A DNA stretch of 29,854 nt, taken from the NCBI GenBank assembly GCA_018816585.1, contig JAHIVQ010000047.1:1-29854 (forward strand), read 5' to 3'. This stretch comes from Nanobdellota archaeon. GTDB lineage: Archaea; Nanobdellota; Nanobdellia; SCGC-AAA011-G17; JAFCDX01. A program made the translations under genes and the position numbers. The notes beneath the pieces were generated by a model that was not told the DNA's origin, searched no databases, and saw nothing but the letters and a program-made list of their open reading frames with translations. Each line of letters starts with the position of its first letter. The stretch's first letter is position 1. Of this stretch, positions 1 through 6,257 are shown piece after piece.

Positions 1-256
1 CATTAACATTAAAATTAGTTATATGACCTGAAGCCTTCCAAGTTCTAGGGTGAGATATTATAGACGCTTCAATTCCAACCATATTTTCTTTATCTTGAAC
101 AAAAAATTTCCACCAACTATCCTTTATATTTTTGAATAATTCCACTCCTAAAGGACCAAAATCAAAGAATCCAGATAAACCTCCATATATCTCAGAAGAG
201 GGATAAACAAAACCCTTTTTTTTACAAAAAGTTGCTATATCTTGTATTGTAATCAT
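1..256 (-). CDS. glyS: Glycyl-tRNA synthetase, N-terminal part (runs off window)
   Basis: The first ~85 codons are present; the 3' end lies beyond base 1. The product would charge tRNA-Gly with glycine in the cytoplasm. The N-terminus reads MITIQDIATFCKKKGFVYPS and continues through EIYGGLSGFFDFGPLG, then a WWKFFV stretch and GIEASIISHPRTWKASGH. This is the class II catalytic-core entry typical of archaeal/eukaryotic alpha2 GlyRS. Its ATG overlaps the stop of the upstream Dph2-like gene (ATGA), so it is the third gene of a ZPR1 - dph2-like - glyS unit. Family assignment is firm; completeness cannot be judged. Confidence 0.9.
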   Translation of the reverse strand, partial: MITIQDIATFCKKKGFVYPSSEIYGGLSGFFDFGPLGVELFKNIKDSWWKFFVQDKENMVGIEASIISHPRTWKASGHITNFNVN

Positions 257-861
257 AATTCTGGTAAATCTTCAAGGTTTATAATGTTTTTGCCTTCTAT
301 TCTTGTACAGGCAGTATTAATCCATATATCTATATTTCTAAAATTTTCAAACTCATTTTCATTTATATTATTACAAATAAAGATATAAGAATTCTTTAGC
401 TTTTTTCTTAATAATTCTGCTTTTTTTAAATTATATTGGCCATTTTTTGTTGATACTAAAATACCATAAGATTTTGCAGCAAAAAATTTACTTAATTTAC
501 CTTTTAATCTTTTTTCATAATCTTGTATTTCAGATTCTTCTATTTTAGAAAACTCATCTGTATTTGGATTTAAAATATAAACAGGTTTTTTTAATTTTTT
601 AGCAATTTGAATTGGATGAAATCTTCCAGAACCAATGTAAAGAAAAGAATCTACTTTATCTTTTATTTTCTCAGCATTTTTTACATTACATCCAAGTACT
701 TGCCCTCCAATTACAGAATTTTCTATTAATTTAGATGCTTTATCTAATTGATTAAAAAACTGAATAGTTGTTATTAAACCTATTTTACCTTTTATACTCA
801 CTTTTTTTAGTGATTTTTCTATATCAATAATCGATCTCGCAGGAATAAATAGTGTTTTCAT
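253..861 (-). CDS. Dph2-like (diphthamide synthase family) protein lacking domain 1
   Basis: 202 residues matching the second and third domains of archaeal Dph2, the radical [4Fe-4S]/SAM enzyme that transfers a 3-amino-3-carboxypropyl group to the histidine of aEF2. Visible are GQVLGCN (Cys58), FLYIGSGRFHPIQIA (~74-88), KPVYILNP, GILVSTKNGQ and NTACTRI (Cys185). Those cysteines correspond to the second and third cluster ligands. Full-length archaeal Dph2 has about 340 residues, and its first domain with the first cluster cysteine is absent. The start is fixed by an ATGA overlap with the ZPR1 gene, which occupies the upstream DNA, so no hidden N-terminus can be encoded there. It may be a non-catalytic paralogue, pair with a separate domain-1 protein, or be a decayed gene. 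Family sure, function uncertain. Confidence 0.8.
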   Translation of the reverse strand: MKTLFIPARSIIDIEKSLKKVSIKGKIGLITTIQFFNQLDKASKLIENSVIGGQVLGCNVKNAEKIKDKVDSFLYIGSGRFHPIQIAKKLKKPVYILNPNTDEFSKIEESEIQDYEKRLKGKLSKFFAAKSYGILVSTKNGQYNLKKAELLRKKLKNSYIFICNNINENEFENFRNIDIWINTACTRIEGKNIINLEDLPEL

Positions 862-1382
862 TTAACTTTCATCTTTTCAACAATGGCTTTATCTGAAAGA
901 ATAGCAGAATTTCCATTTGGATCTTCAATTACAATTTTTAATGGAATATCACCACATTTTACTTTCCATATTTTCTTTAATAAATTCTTTGCAGCTGTTC
1001 TTGCTTCATTATCTTCTGCACTATCTCTTTCACTAATTAAAATATCTTCAAATTTTTTTAATAAACCTTCCATATTTGAAATAAATCCTATAGATGCAGG
1101 TCCTGGTCTTGAATCCATCCTTAATTGTGGTATTTTTACTGTTGCTGTTCCTGATTTTATAACTTTTACATTAAGATCCTTTTCATTTTCTATTGTAAAT
1201 GTGTATCTGCTTGGATCATTTATACCCTCACATTCAACATCAGACATATGATAGTTGCACTTAGAGCAAGTCATAGAAAAAATAAATACTTTACCAAAGT
1301 GAGGAATATCATTTGTGTCTTCTCTAAGCACTAAATTTTTAGTATTACACATTGGGCATTCTTCATTTTTGATTTCTTCCAT
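858..1382 (-). CDS. ZPR1-type zinc-finger domain protein
   Basis: 174 residues with a CPMC...CSKC zinc finger (Cys9, 12, 39, 42) and the archaeal ZPR1 signatures DIPHFGKVFIFSMTCSKCNY, DLNVKVIKSGTATVKIPQL and GPASIGFISNMEGLLKKFE. Eukaryotic ZPR1 binds eEF1A and assists its folding; the archaeal single-domain form may do likewise for aEF1A (inference). An ATG seven codons upstream (1403) is in frame, but it would lie inside a TATA-like box at 1403-1412. That box sits ~25 nt before the ATG at 1382, as expected for a leaderless transcript, so 1382 is chosen. First gene of the dph2-like/glyS unit. Confidence 0.9.
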   Translation of the reverse strand: MEEIKNEECPMCNTKNLVLREDTNDIPHFGKVFIFSMTCSKCNYHMSDVECEGINDPSRYTFTIENEKDLNVKVIKSGTATVKIPQLRMDSRPGPASIGFISNMEGLLKKFEDILISERDSAEDNEARTAAKNLLKKIWKVKCGDIPLKIVIEDPNGNSAILSDKAIVEKMKVK

Positions 1383-1402
1383 TATTAAAAAGATAAAAAA
1401 CA

Positions 1403-1412
1403 ATTTATAAAT
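1403..1412 (-). promoter_or_regulatory. TATA-like box for the ZPR1 unit
   Basis: Reading ATTTATAAAT on the minus strand, centred ~25 nt before the ATG at 1382. It predicts transcription starting at or next to the start codon. Confidence 0.5.
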
Positions 1413-1449
1413 TTTGTTATTGTAATAAATCTAGTTTAGAAAAAGAATT

Positions 1450-1863
1450 TTATTCCATTTTTGATTTATCATCAGTGCTTGGGAGCTCTTCTGCTACACC
1501 TGCTCTGTAAACTTGTGCAAAATTTGGAGTAACAACAATCCAATCTTCTCCAAAACCTGCTATATCACCTTCAATAGCATCGCATGTTTTCTTTAGTTTA
1601 TTAACAGCTCTTTTTAATTCAATAAGATCCTTTTCCTTTAATGGACCAATATTAACTAGAGCTATAGTATAACCTTCTCTTAAAGAATCAAGAGCTGGTT
1701 TAATATCTGGAAAATCTTGTATTATAAAAGGTCTTACAACTATCTTTGATTTAGGCCCTATATTCTTTTTAGTATCAATTTCAACATAATCTTCCTTAAA
1801 CTCTTCAGGAAAATCAGAATAATTACCTTTGAATTTGTCTTTTATTTTGGATAATATGCTCAT
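1450..1863 (-). CDS. sepF: SepF-like cell division protein
   Basis: 137 residues from the ATG at 1863. Residues past ~40 have the DUF552/SepF fold pattern: IVVRPFIIQDFPDIKPALDS, then GYTIALVNIGPLKEKDLIELKRAV and IAGFGEDWIVVTPN. The N-terminus (MSILSKIKDKFKG) is a plausible amphipathic membrane-targeting helix. Archaeal SepF is the membrane anchor for FtsZ, which is encoded at 6929-8014 in this window. An in-frame TTG six codons upstream was rejected, since AGGGGTAAG just before the ATG at 1863 looks like a ribosome site. A TATA-like ATATTTATAT lies at 1901-1910. Single-gene unit. Confidence 0.88.
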   Translation of the reverse strand: MSILSKIKDKFKGNYSDFPEEFKEDYVEIDTKKNIGPKSKIVVRPFIIQDFPDIKPALDSLREGYTIALVNIGPLKEKDLIELKRAVNKLKKTCDAIEGDIAGFGEDWIVVTPNFAQVYRAGVAEELPSTDDKSKME

Positions 1864-1912
1864 TTTCTTACCCCTATGCAATTATTACAATGATACACAT
1901 ATATAAATATTT

Positions 1913-2158
1913 CTATTGTCTACTCTCTAATATACTTACAGCATTCCAAATCTGGGTTTTAGCATAAACAGGTAAACCTGGGTCATCTGCGAGACAATCA
2001 AGTTCTTGTATTGCCTTATCAATTATTGTGCAGTCATTTGATTGTTCAAGACAGTTGATAGTACCTCTTATTTTAACACGCATATTTTTTGGTATAGTAT
2101 CATCATTTTCCATCTCAGCAAGAATATCTATAATACTAATCATTTTTTCATTTTTCAT
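1913..2158 (-). CDS. UPF0147 family protein
   Basis: 81 residues, helical and acidic, matching the archaeal UPF0147 family: repeats like NDDTIPKNMRVKIRGTINCL and ADDPGLPVYAKTQIWNAVSILE. Function unknown. The start overlaps the end of prefoldin beta by 11 nt, so it is the last gene of the L37Ae - rpoP - pfdB unit, a context this family often has in archaea. A second in-frame ATG five codons downstream is possible. Confidence 0.85.
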   Translation of the reverse strand: MKNEKMISIIDILAEMENDDTIPKNMRVKIRGTINCLEQSNDCTIIDKAIQELDCLADDPGLPVYAKTQIWNAVSILESRQ

Positions 2159-2486
2159 TTTCTATCTTTGACATTACCTCTTTCTGTAACTCTGATGCTT
2201 TTTCTTTTATTTTATTTTCCTGTTTTTCTATATTTTTTATTCTTAAATCAATTATTTCCTTTTTTTCATTTAAATCCTTTTCAAGATCTTCTTTTTTTGA
2301 TTTTATCATAATAGAACCAATTATTTTATAAGCATCTTCTTTTGTTTTCTTTAATTCTTCAATTGCATTCTCTATTTCAGTCTGTGTAATCTGGAATCTT
2401 TGCTTTTGCATAGCAAAATTATTCAGATTTTGTTCAAAAGTCTGTAATTCTATGATCTTTGCTTCTGTTTCCTTGGATAATTTCAT
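2148..2486 (-). CDS. pfdB: Prefoldin beta subunit
   Basis: 112 residues in two long coiled-coil helices around a short central beta segment (EDAYKIIGSIMIKSKKEDLEKDL, ~50-72), the usual length for archaeal prefoldin beta. With the alpha subunit it forms a hexameric holdase that hands unfolded proteins to the thermosome; alpha is not in this window. The ATG overlaps the rpoP stop (ATGA at 2483-2486). The N-terminal LSKETEAKIIELQTFEQNL and the QRFQITQTEIENAIEELKK helix fit the family. Confidence 0.92.
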   Translation of the reverse strand: MKLSKETEAKIIELQTFEQNLNNFAMQKQRFQITQTEIENAIEELKKTKEDAYKIIGSIMIKSKKEDLEKDLNEKKEIIDLRIKNIEKQENKIKEKASELQKEVMSKIENEK

Positions 2487-2620
2487 TCTGCTTTTACCTT
2501 TGAACTTATAGTTCTTGGTTTAAATAGTATTTTAGAACCACAAAATGGGCATCTTACTTTTCTCTTTACATATTCATCCTTTACTTCTTTCCTGCAATCG
2601 AAACATTTGTATGCTGTCAT
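2483..2620 (-). CDS. rpoP: DNA-directed RNA polymerase subunit P (Rpb12 homologue)
   Basis: A 45-codon gene. The protein begins MTAYKCFDC and contains RCPFCGSKILFKPR, a zinc ribbon of the CxxC...CxxCG type seen in archaeal RpoP/Rpb12. RpoP is a small zinc-binding subunit that stabilises the Rpo3-Rpo10 platform of RNA polymerase. It starts one base after the L37Ae stop and overlaps the prefoldin ATG. The order L37Ae - rpoP - (pcc1) - pfdB is conserved in many archaea; pcc1 is missing from its usual position here. Confidence 0.93.
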   Translation of the reverse strand: MTAYKCFDCRKEVKDEYVKRKVRCPFCGSKILFKPRTISSKVKAE

Positions 2621-2621
2621 T

Positions 2622-2840
2622 TTATTCCACGAAATATGCTTTATTTGTAAATTTTTTTTTGCATTTTTTACAATGCCATATGCCTGCTGCTAATCTTTTG
2701 ACTTGTCCTGTTTTTTTACAATAAGGGCATTTCTTCTTTTTTCTTTGCTTTTGTTCAATATCAATTACTCGCTGCCTTACTCCCTTTCCATATCTTGAAC
2801 CAAATCTTCCAGCAGACTTAACTTTTTTTGTTCCTACCAT
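2622..2840 (-). CDS. rpl37ae: Large-subunit ribosomal protein L37Ae (eL43)
   Basis: 72 residues with the family pattern: GRFGSRYGKGVRQRVIDIE near the N-terminus and a zinc ribbon CPYCKKTGQVKRLAAGIWHCKKCKKKF (Cys at 38, 41, 57, 60). The ending FTNKAYFVE is typical. It binds 23S rRNA in the 50S subunit. It leads the rpoP/pfdB/UPF0147 unit. A TATA-like box at 2865-2873 lies ~28 nt upstream of the ATG, in the short gap after tRNA-Pro, so the unit is probably transcribed independently of the tRNA. Confidence 0.95.
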   Translation of the reverse strand: MVGTKKVKSAGRFGSRYGKGVRQRVIDIEQKQRKKKKCPYCKKTGQVKRLAAGIWHCKKCKKKFTNKAYFVE

Positions 2841-2864
2841 TTTTAAATCTTTTTAAAATCCATT

Positions 2865-2873
2865 ATTTATAAA
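2865..2873 (-). promoter_or_regulatory. TATA-like box for L37Ae unit
   Basis: TTTATAAAT-type box in the 42-bp gap between tRNA-Pro and L37Ae, ~28 nt before the ATG at 2840. Confidence 0.5.
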
Positions 2874-2936
2874 TGTTTAGTATGGGGCTACCCGGATTTG
2901 AACCGGGGTCGCAAGGTCCCAAACCTCGAAGCGTAA

Positions 2937-2963
2937 TTGCTTTTGGTTTTATTATTTACCAAC
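2937..2963 (-). other. tRNA-Pro intron 2, in the D loop after G19
   Basis: Relaxed bulge-helix-bulge. Central helix GCTT/AAGC (4 bp), 5' bulge GGG, 3' bulge AAT, inner helix TTGG/CCAA with a 12-nt A/T loop; the outer helix is weak (TA/TA). Cutting after the second base of each bulge joins GCTTGG to TTACGC and restores a standard D arm. Its layout (1+4+12+4+4+2) is identical to that of intron 1. Confidence 0.8.
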
Positions 2964-2980
2964 CCAAGCTAGCCCATAGC

Positions 2981-3007
2981 GTGATGCTTTATTATTTATT
3001 TTAAAGT
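2981..3007 (-). other. tRNA-Pro intron 1, between nucleotides 3 and 4 (acceptor stem)
   Basis: A near-perfect bulge-helix-bulge. Outer helix CCATAG/CTATGG (6 bp), central 4-bp helix GATG/CATC, 5' bulge GGA, 3' bulge ACG, and inner helix CTTT/AAAG closed by a 12-nt A/T loop. Cutting after the second base of each bulge yields GGG joined to GCTATGGG and restores the acceptor strand GGGGCTA. The 5' half of the outer helix (3019-3014) contains the TAG stop codon of the endonuclease gene. Confidence 0.85.
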
Positions 3008-3013
3008 CCCATC

Positions 3014-3826
3014 CTATGGGTTATATATTACCCCATTAGCTTTACAAGGTTGTATATCATTAATAAATCTTACTACTTCATCTTTTCTGTACAAGCAAGC
3101 ATTTCTTTTATTCGCCTTTGCAAAGGAATATCCTAAATTTTTAGTTACTTCTTTAAAATCATCTAATAATTGCTGATTAAAATTTGTGAACTTTATATAA
3201 ATATGTTTCTCTCTTTTACAAAAATAAATACAACCATCAGTATCGATTAAACCACCTATGCATCTTTTTGAATATAATTTATTATTCTTAATCCAATTAG
3301 GGATTCCAACTTGGCTTTTTATTTTATCTCCTTTTTTAAGACCTAACTTAACTAACCTTTTAATTAAATTTTGATTATAATAATACAAATGTGCTTCATT
3401 TCTTTTTGGATTAATTCTTTTTTTAAATTTAAGATTAAAAGTTTCTTTAAATAAATTATTTACATATTCTATATAATTTGTATTTCTTTTATCGAAAGTG
3501 ATATTTAATGTATTTTTATATACACTTCCATCCCCCAATATTATTCCAATAAATTCTGCTAATTCTTTATTTTTTCTAATTGGTTTAACAGGTTCTGAAT
3601 ATGCGTATTTTCCTAAATTTTTAACATAATCAAATTTAATCTCTTTTAATTTTATCTTTAAATTCAGCATTTCTTCTAATTTTTTAAGGTGATTCTCATT
3701 TATACTTAAATTTCTATAATAAATATTCTTTACTTCAAAACCCAATTTTTGCCTTATTTGTCTTAAACTGTAACCACTTTTTCTTATACTTCTTTTTAGT
3801 TCATTATTTATTAGATATCTCTTCAT
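3014..3826 (-). CDS. LAGLIDADG homing endonuclease next to tRNA-Pro
   Basis: 270 residues. Two LAGLIDADG helices are visible, LAEFIGIILGDG (89-100) and CIGGLIDTDG (189-198), supplying the metal-binding acids Asp99 and Asp197. This is the single-chain two-motif form, which cuts long asymmetric sites. Residues ~17-55 (GYSLRQIRQKLGFEVKNIYYRNLSIN...) look like a helix-turn-helix, an added DNA-binding domain. The TAG stop ends 3 nt before mature nucleotide 1 of tRNA-Pro and lies in the splice helix of intron 1. It is preceded by a 65-bp repeat whose TATA-like end is ~29 nt from the ATG. No ribosome site is seen. Catalytic acids are intact, so it may be active. The target is unknown; tRNA-Pro alleles without an intron are the obvious guess. 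Confidence 0.9.
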   Translation of the reverse strand: MKRYLINNELKRSIRKSGYSLRQIRQKLGFEVKNIYYRNLSINENHLKKLEEMLNLKIKLKEIKFDYVKNLGKYAYSEPVKPIRKNKELAEFIGIILGDGSVYKNTLNITFDKRNTNYIEYVNNLFKETFNLKFKKRINPKRNEAHLYYYNQNLIKRLVKLGLKKGDKIKSQVGIPNWIKNNKLYSKRCIGGLIDTDGCIYFCKREKHIYIKFTNFNQQLLDDFKEVTKNLGYSFAKANKRNACLYRKDEVVRFINDIQPCKANGVIYNP

Positions 3827-3851
3827 TTAATAAAAATAAAGGAAATTTCCC

Positions 3852-3916
3852 TTATAAACCCTGCGCGCACACTTTGCAAGTTGCAATTTACTCTAAAATA
3901 TATATTACAGAATATA
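3852..3916 (-). repeat. 65-bp promoter-bearing repeat, copy A
   Basis: Identical to 11995-12059 except one base (T at 3873 versus C at 12016). Minus-strand order: an AT-rich block with AATATATATT, TTGCAACTTGCAA (two overlapping-type TTGCAA palindromes), TGCGCGCA (palindrome), then GGGTTTATAA. The last acts as a TATA-like box ~29 nt before the endonuclease ATG. The rest of 3917-4020 has no convincing gene. Confidence 0.85.
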
Positions 3917-4020
3917 GATTAATGTTTCTGCTAAAGAAAAAACTAATTTACTGAATCTCATTTACAAATTCCACCTGAAAATAGAATACTAATTAAGTTA
4001 ATTGCTAAATACTTAAGAAA

Positions 4021-4317
4021 TCACTTATTCAACTTCAATTCCAATCCATCTGGAGTTAAGAGAACTTCATAATTACCAGAATTTATTTGATCTTTTATAT
4101 CTTGGTAACCTCTTTTTGCATCAATCTCATTATTCCAGCTTTTAATCTGATAACCATGAATACTTGGAGTTATGGAAATAAAAGCTATGTAATTACCACT
4201 CCAATCTTTTTCAAGAGATAAGGCTAATTTAGAATCTTCAGAAATCCTACCTATCTTAATTTTATCTCTTTCCAGAGAGAATTCAGTTAAATCAATATTA
4301 TCAAGTGGGTCTGGCAT
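4021..4317 (-). CDS. Uncharacterised 98-residue protein
   Basis: Not recognised. 98 residues from the ATG at 4317 (MPDPLDNIDLTEFSLERD), mixed alpha/beta, acidic N-terminus and a TPDGLELKLNK end. A TTG two codons upstream is rejected because a TATA-like TATTATATA (~4339-4347) lies ~26 nt before the ATG, as at other leaderless genes here. No membrane segment, signal peptide or Cys motif. Single gene between the endonuclease and a winged-helix gene on the same strand. Confidence 0.65.
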   Translation of the reverse strand: MPDPLDNIDLTEFSLERDKIKIGRISEDSKLALSLEKDWSGNYIAFISITPSIHGYQIKSWNNEIDAKRGYQDIKDQINSGNYEVLLTPDGLELKLNK

Positions 4318-4380
4318 ATGCAATAAGATAGAAATAATTGTATATAATACTTTTGGTAATATAACAATTTTAGGGTTCCA

Positions 4381-4695
4381 TTAAGGGTTATTGCTAAGAC
4401 TAACTTTTGGAAAATATATACATATGGGATTTGGATTAATTTTAAGATAATTATCAACAAAATTGTCTATATGCTCATTGAGTAATTCCAAGAAGTCAGA
4501 TGTAGCAAATCCTTCTCCACGTGAAGTTACAAATCCCCATTCAATAAGATTACTCAAATATAGATTGACTGCTTTTTCTGGCAGTCTTGCCTGTTTAGAA
4601 ATAGCTTGTAAGCTCAGATGTTCTTCTGAATCCAAATCATCTGGATCATGAGGTTCATTATTATATATCAATTCGTAAATATCAAATTCTATCAT
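4381..4695 (-). CDS. Winged-helix DNA-binding-like protein
   Basis: 104 residues. Residues ~25-70 (HLSLQAISKQARLPEKAVNLYLSNLIEWGFVTSRGEGFATS) read as a winged helix-turn-helix: helix-turn-recognition helix, then an IEWGFV...GEGF wing, similar to small archaeal transcription regulators. N-terminus acidic (NNEPHDPDDLDSEE). A TATA-like TTTATATATTAT ends about 20 nt before the ATG. It may regulate nearby genes; the target cannot be read from the sequence. Confidence 0.7.
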   Translation of the reverse strand: MIEFDIYELIYNNEPHDPDDLDSEEHLSLQAISKQARLPEKAVNLYLSNLIEWGFVTSRGEGFATSDFLELLNEHIDNFVDNYLKINPNPICIYFPKVSLSNNP

Positions 4696-4734
4696 TCGGT
4701 ATATTAATTGATTATAATATATAAATATTACTAA

Positions 4735-5085
4735 TTATTTTTTTGGATGCCATCCAACAAGTTCTGCTATTTTTTTAAATCCATCTAAATCTCTAAAGAA
4801 AGTGTAATGAACATAATTAAATTCTGTTCTGGTTTCAAGAACACTAGCAAGAATAAACATATCCCTATATGTTAAATATGTAATTCTATCATTTGTTATT
4901 TGTACCGTATCATATGCAATTTCACCTGACCTAATCTGCCATCCTATTTTTGGTACATCCCATTTTGGTGCTTCATAATATTCTTCAACAAACTCTTTAG
5001 TTTCAATGAAAAAGTCATCAATTATCTTTGAAATTTCTCCATGATAATCTGTATTTAGAGTAATTGGATTTGGAACTGGTTTCAT
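4735..5085 (-). CDS. Uncharacterised 116-residue protein after L11
   Basis: Not recognised. A soluble alpha/beta protein rich in aromatics (EEYYEAPKWDVPKIGWQIRSGE, EFNYVHYTFFRDLDGFKKIAELVGWHPKK). It begins 25 nt after the L11 stop on the same strand with no clear TATA box, so it probably sits at the end of the secE - nusG - L11 transcript. No catalytic motif is evident. Confidence 0.65.
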   Translation of the reverse strand: MKPVPNPITLNTDYHGEISKIIDDFFIETKEFVEEYYEAPKWDVPKIGWQIRSGEIAYDTVQITNDRITYLTYRDMFILASVLETRTEFNYVHYTFFRDLDGFKKIAELVGWHPKK

Positions 5086-5110
5086 TTTAATCCTAAATCA
5101 GAACTCTTTT

Positions 5111-5800
5111 TTATTTCTTAGCTTCTTTTTTCTCTGCTGGTTTCTTTTCAACTGCAGCAGGTTTAGTCTCAGTTGTAGGAGCAGCACCTTCAGCAGGAGT
5201 AGCAGTTGATTTTTTCTCTTTAAGTTCTTCCTCTTCTTTCTTCTTCTTAAGTCTATCACTGAATTTCTGATTCATTTCTTCAAGTGTTTTCTTTAATTCA
5301 CTTCTTTTTTCAGCACTTACTTCAGTTTCTTCTTTAGAGATAATTTTATCATAAACTCCATTTTCAACATCTTTTGATACATCCTTTGCATCTTTATTCT
5401 CAACTAAAACACCCATTTGATTGCATGTTCCCAAAATTGTTTTTATTGCTGATTTAAGATTATTAACAAGTAATCCAAGTCTTTTCATCTTTGCTATTTT
5501 TATTACATCTTGTACTGCAAGATTACCTATTTTTTCGAGTCTTGTATAACCTGCTCCTTTTTCTGCTTTTAATTCACTCTTAATTAATTCAGAAGCAGAT
5601 GGAGTTCCAATAGTTATATTATAGGTTTTATCTTTATTAACATCTATTTCAACAGGAACTTTAATACCCTTAAAATCAACTGTTTTTTGATTTATATCAT
5701 TAAGAACATTTTGCATTATACCTAATGGACCTAAAGCCTGAGCAAACTGTGGATTTGCAGTTGCTTTCCCTCCATCAACAATTAATTTAAGCTTACTCAT
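5111..5800 (-). CDS. rpl11: Ribosomal protein L11 (uL11) with charged C-terminal tail
   Basis: 229 residues. The N-terminal domain has the L11 signature VDGGKATANPQFAQALGPLGI (~8-28) and PVEIDVNKDKTYNITIGTPSASELIKSEL. The rRNA-binding C-terminal domain follows (GNLAVQDVIKIAK...KTILGTCNQMGVLVEN). L11 forms the base of the stalk with L10 and 23S rRNA and touches translation factors. From ~165 on there is an extra ~65-residue Lys/Glu then Ala/Pro-rich tail, longer than the usual ~160-residue family length. The start overlaps the nusG end by 8 nt. L1, L10 and L12, often just downstream in archaea, are 10 kb away on the other strand. Confidence 0.96.
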   Translation of the reverse strand: MSKLKLIVDGGKATANPQFAQALGPLGIMQNVLNDINQKTVDFKGIKVPVEIDVNKDKTYNITIGTPSASELIKSELKAEKGAGYTRLEKIGNLAVQDVIKIAKMKRLGLLVNNLKSAIKTILGTCNQMGVLVENKDAKDVSKDVENGVYDKIISKEETEVSAEKRSELKKTLEEMNQKFSDRLKKKKEEEELKEKKSTATPAEGAAPTTETKPAAVEKKPAEKKEAKK

Positions 5801-6257
5801 TTTCTTCTTCAGCTTCTCCTTCTCTTCTAATTACTTTTACAGAATCCATTTTTACTGTTATTGGTATTGGAACTGTTGCTTCTAATAATTCAACAACAAC
5901 TTCATCTTTTGTTTCATCAATTTTTTTAACCTTTGCTTTTTCTCTTTTGAAAGGACCTGAGATAATTTCAACAATATCATTTTTTTGTATATTTACTTGA
6001 ACTTTAACTTGTTCCAGCATACCTTCTATTTCAGAATATTTTATTGAATTAGGAAGAACTTTTTTTGCATAAGGAACACCTTGAGCGGCTAATTCTGCTT
6101 CTTCTAATTTTGATGCTTCTATTATGATATATCCCCTTAATCCATGAGGTTTTATTATTGAATATACTTCAAGTTTTTTCTTTTCTGCATTAGTTGATAC
6201 AAAATCCATTACTTGATCTTCTCTATTTGCAGTTGTTTTTAATATGAAAATTGTCAT
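5793..6257 (-). CDS. nusG: Transcription elongation factor Spt5/NusG
   Basis: 154 residues. NGN domain at ~1-85 (FILKTTANREDQVMDF; KPHGLRGYIIIEASKLEEAELAAQ) and KOW domain at ~95-145 (NDIVEIISGPFKREKAKVKKID). Spt5, with Spt4, clamps the RNA polymerase cleft and raises processivity. Length is typical of archaeal Spt5. The start overlaps the secE stop (ATGA) and the end overlaps L11, the conserved archaeal secE - nusG - L11 order. Confidence 0.95.
   Translation of the reverse strand: MTIFILKTTANREDQVMDFVSTNAEKKKLEVYSIIKPHGLRGYIIIEASKLEEAELAAQGVPYAKKVLPNSIKYSEIEGMLEQVKVQVNIQKNDIVEIISGPFKREKAKVKKIDETKDEVVVELLEATVPIPITVKMDSVKVIRREGEAEEENE

Larger units (their letters stand above)
2883..3010 (-). 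tRNA. tRNA-Pro(UGG) interrupted by two 27-nt introns
   Basis: Reading the minus strand: exon 1 is GGG (3010-3008), intron 1 is 3007-2981, exon 2 is 2980-2964, intron 2 is 2963-2937, exon 3 is 2936-2883. Removing both introns gives a 74-nt tRNA. It has acceptor GGGGCTA/TAGCCCC (7 bp), a D arm TGGGCTAGCTTGG+TTACGCTT with the U13/Y22 mismatch common in archaeal Pro tRNAs, anticodon stem CGAGG/CCTTG, loop TTTGGGA (anticodon UGG), variable CGAC, T arm CCCGG-TTCAAAT-CCGGG and discriminator A. Total 128 nt = 74 + 27 + 27. Exon 1 has only three mature nucleotides, so splicing must precede 5'-end maturation by RNase P. Confidence 0.88.

Noticed and set aside
2883..2976. tRNA-Pro read with the acceptor strand starting just before TGGGCTA (no acceptor-stem intron)
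   Set aside because: That reading gives a mismatched first pair, an oversized D loop and unexplained extra bases. The two-intron model gives seven perfect acceptor pairs and a standard 74-nt tRNA.
3008..3916. The endonuclease gene as an insert inside a large tRNA-Pro intron, with the tRNA 5' end beyond 3826
   Set aside because: No GGGGCTA-like 5' acceptor strand exists upstream of the endonuclease, and the short intron 1 already supplies the missing GGG with a proper splice structure.
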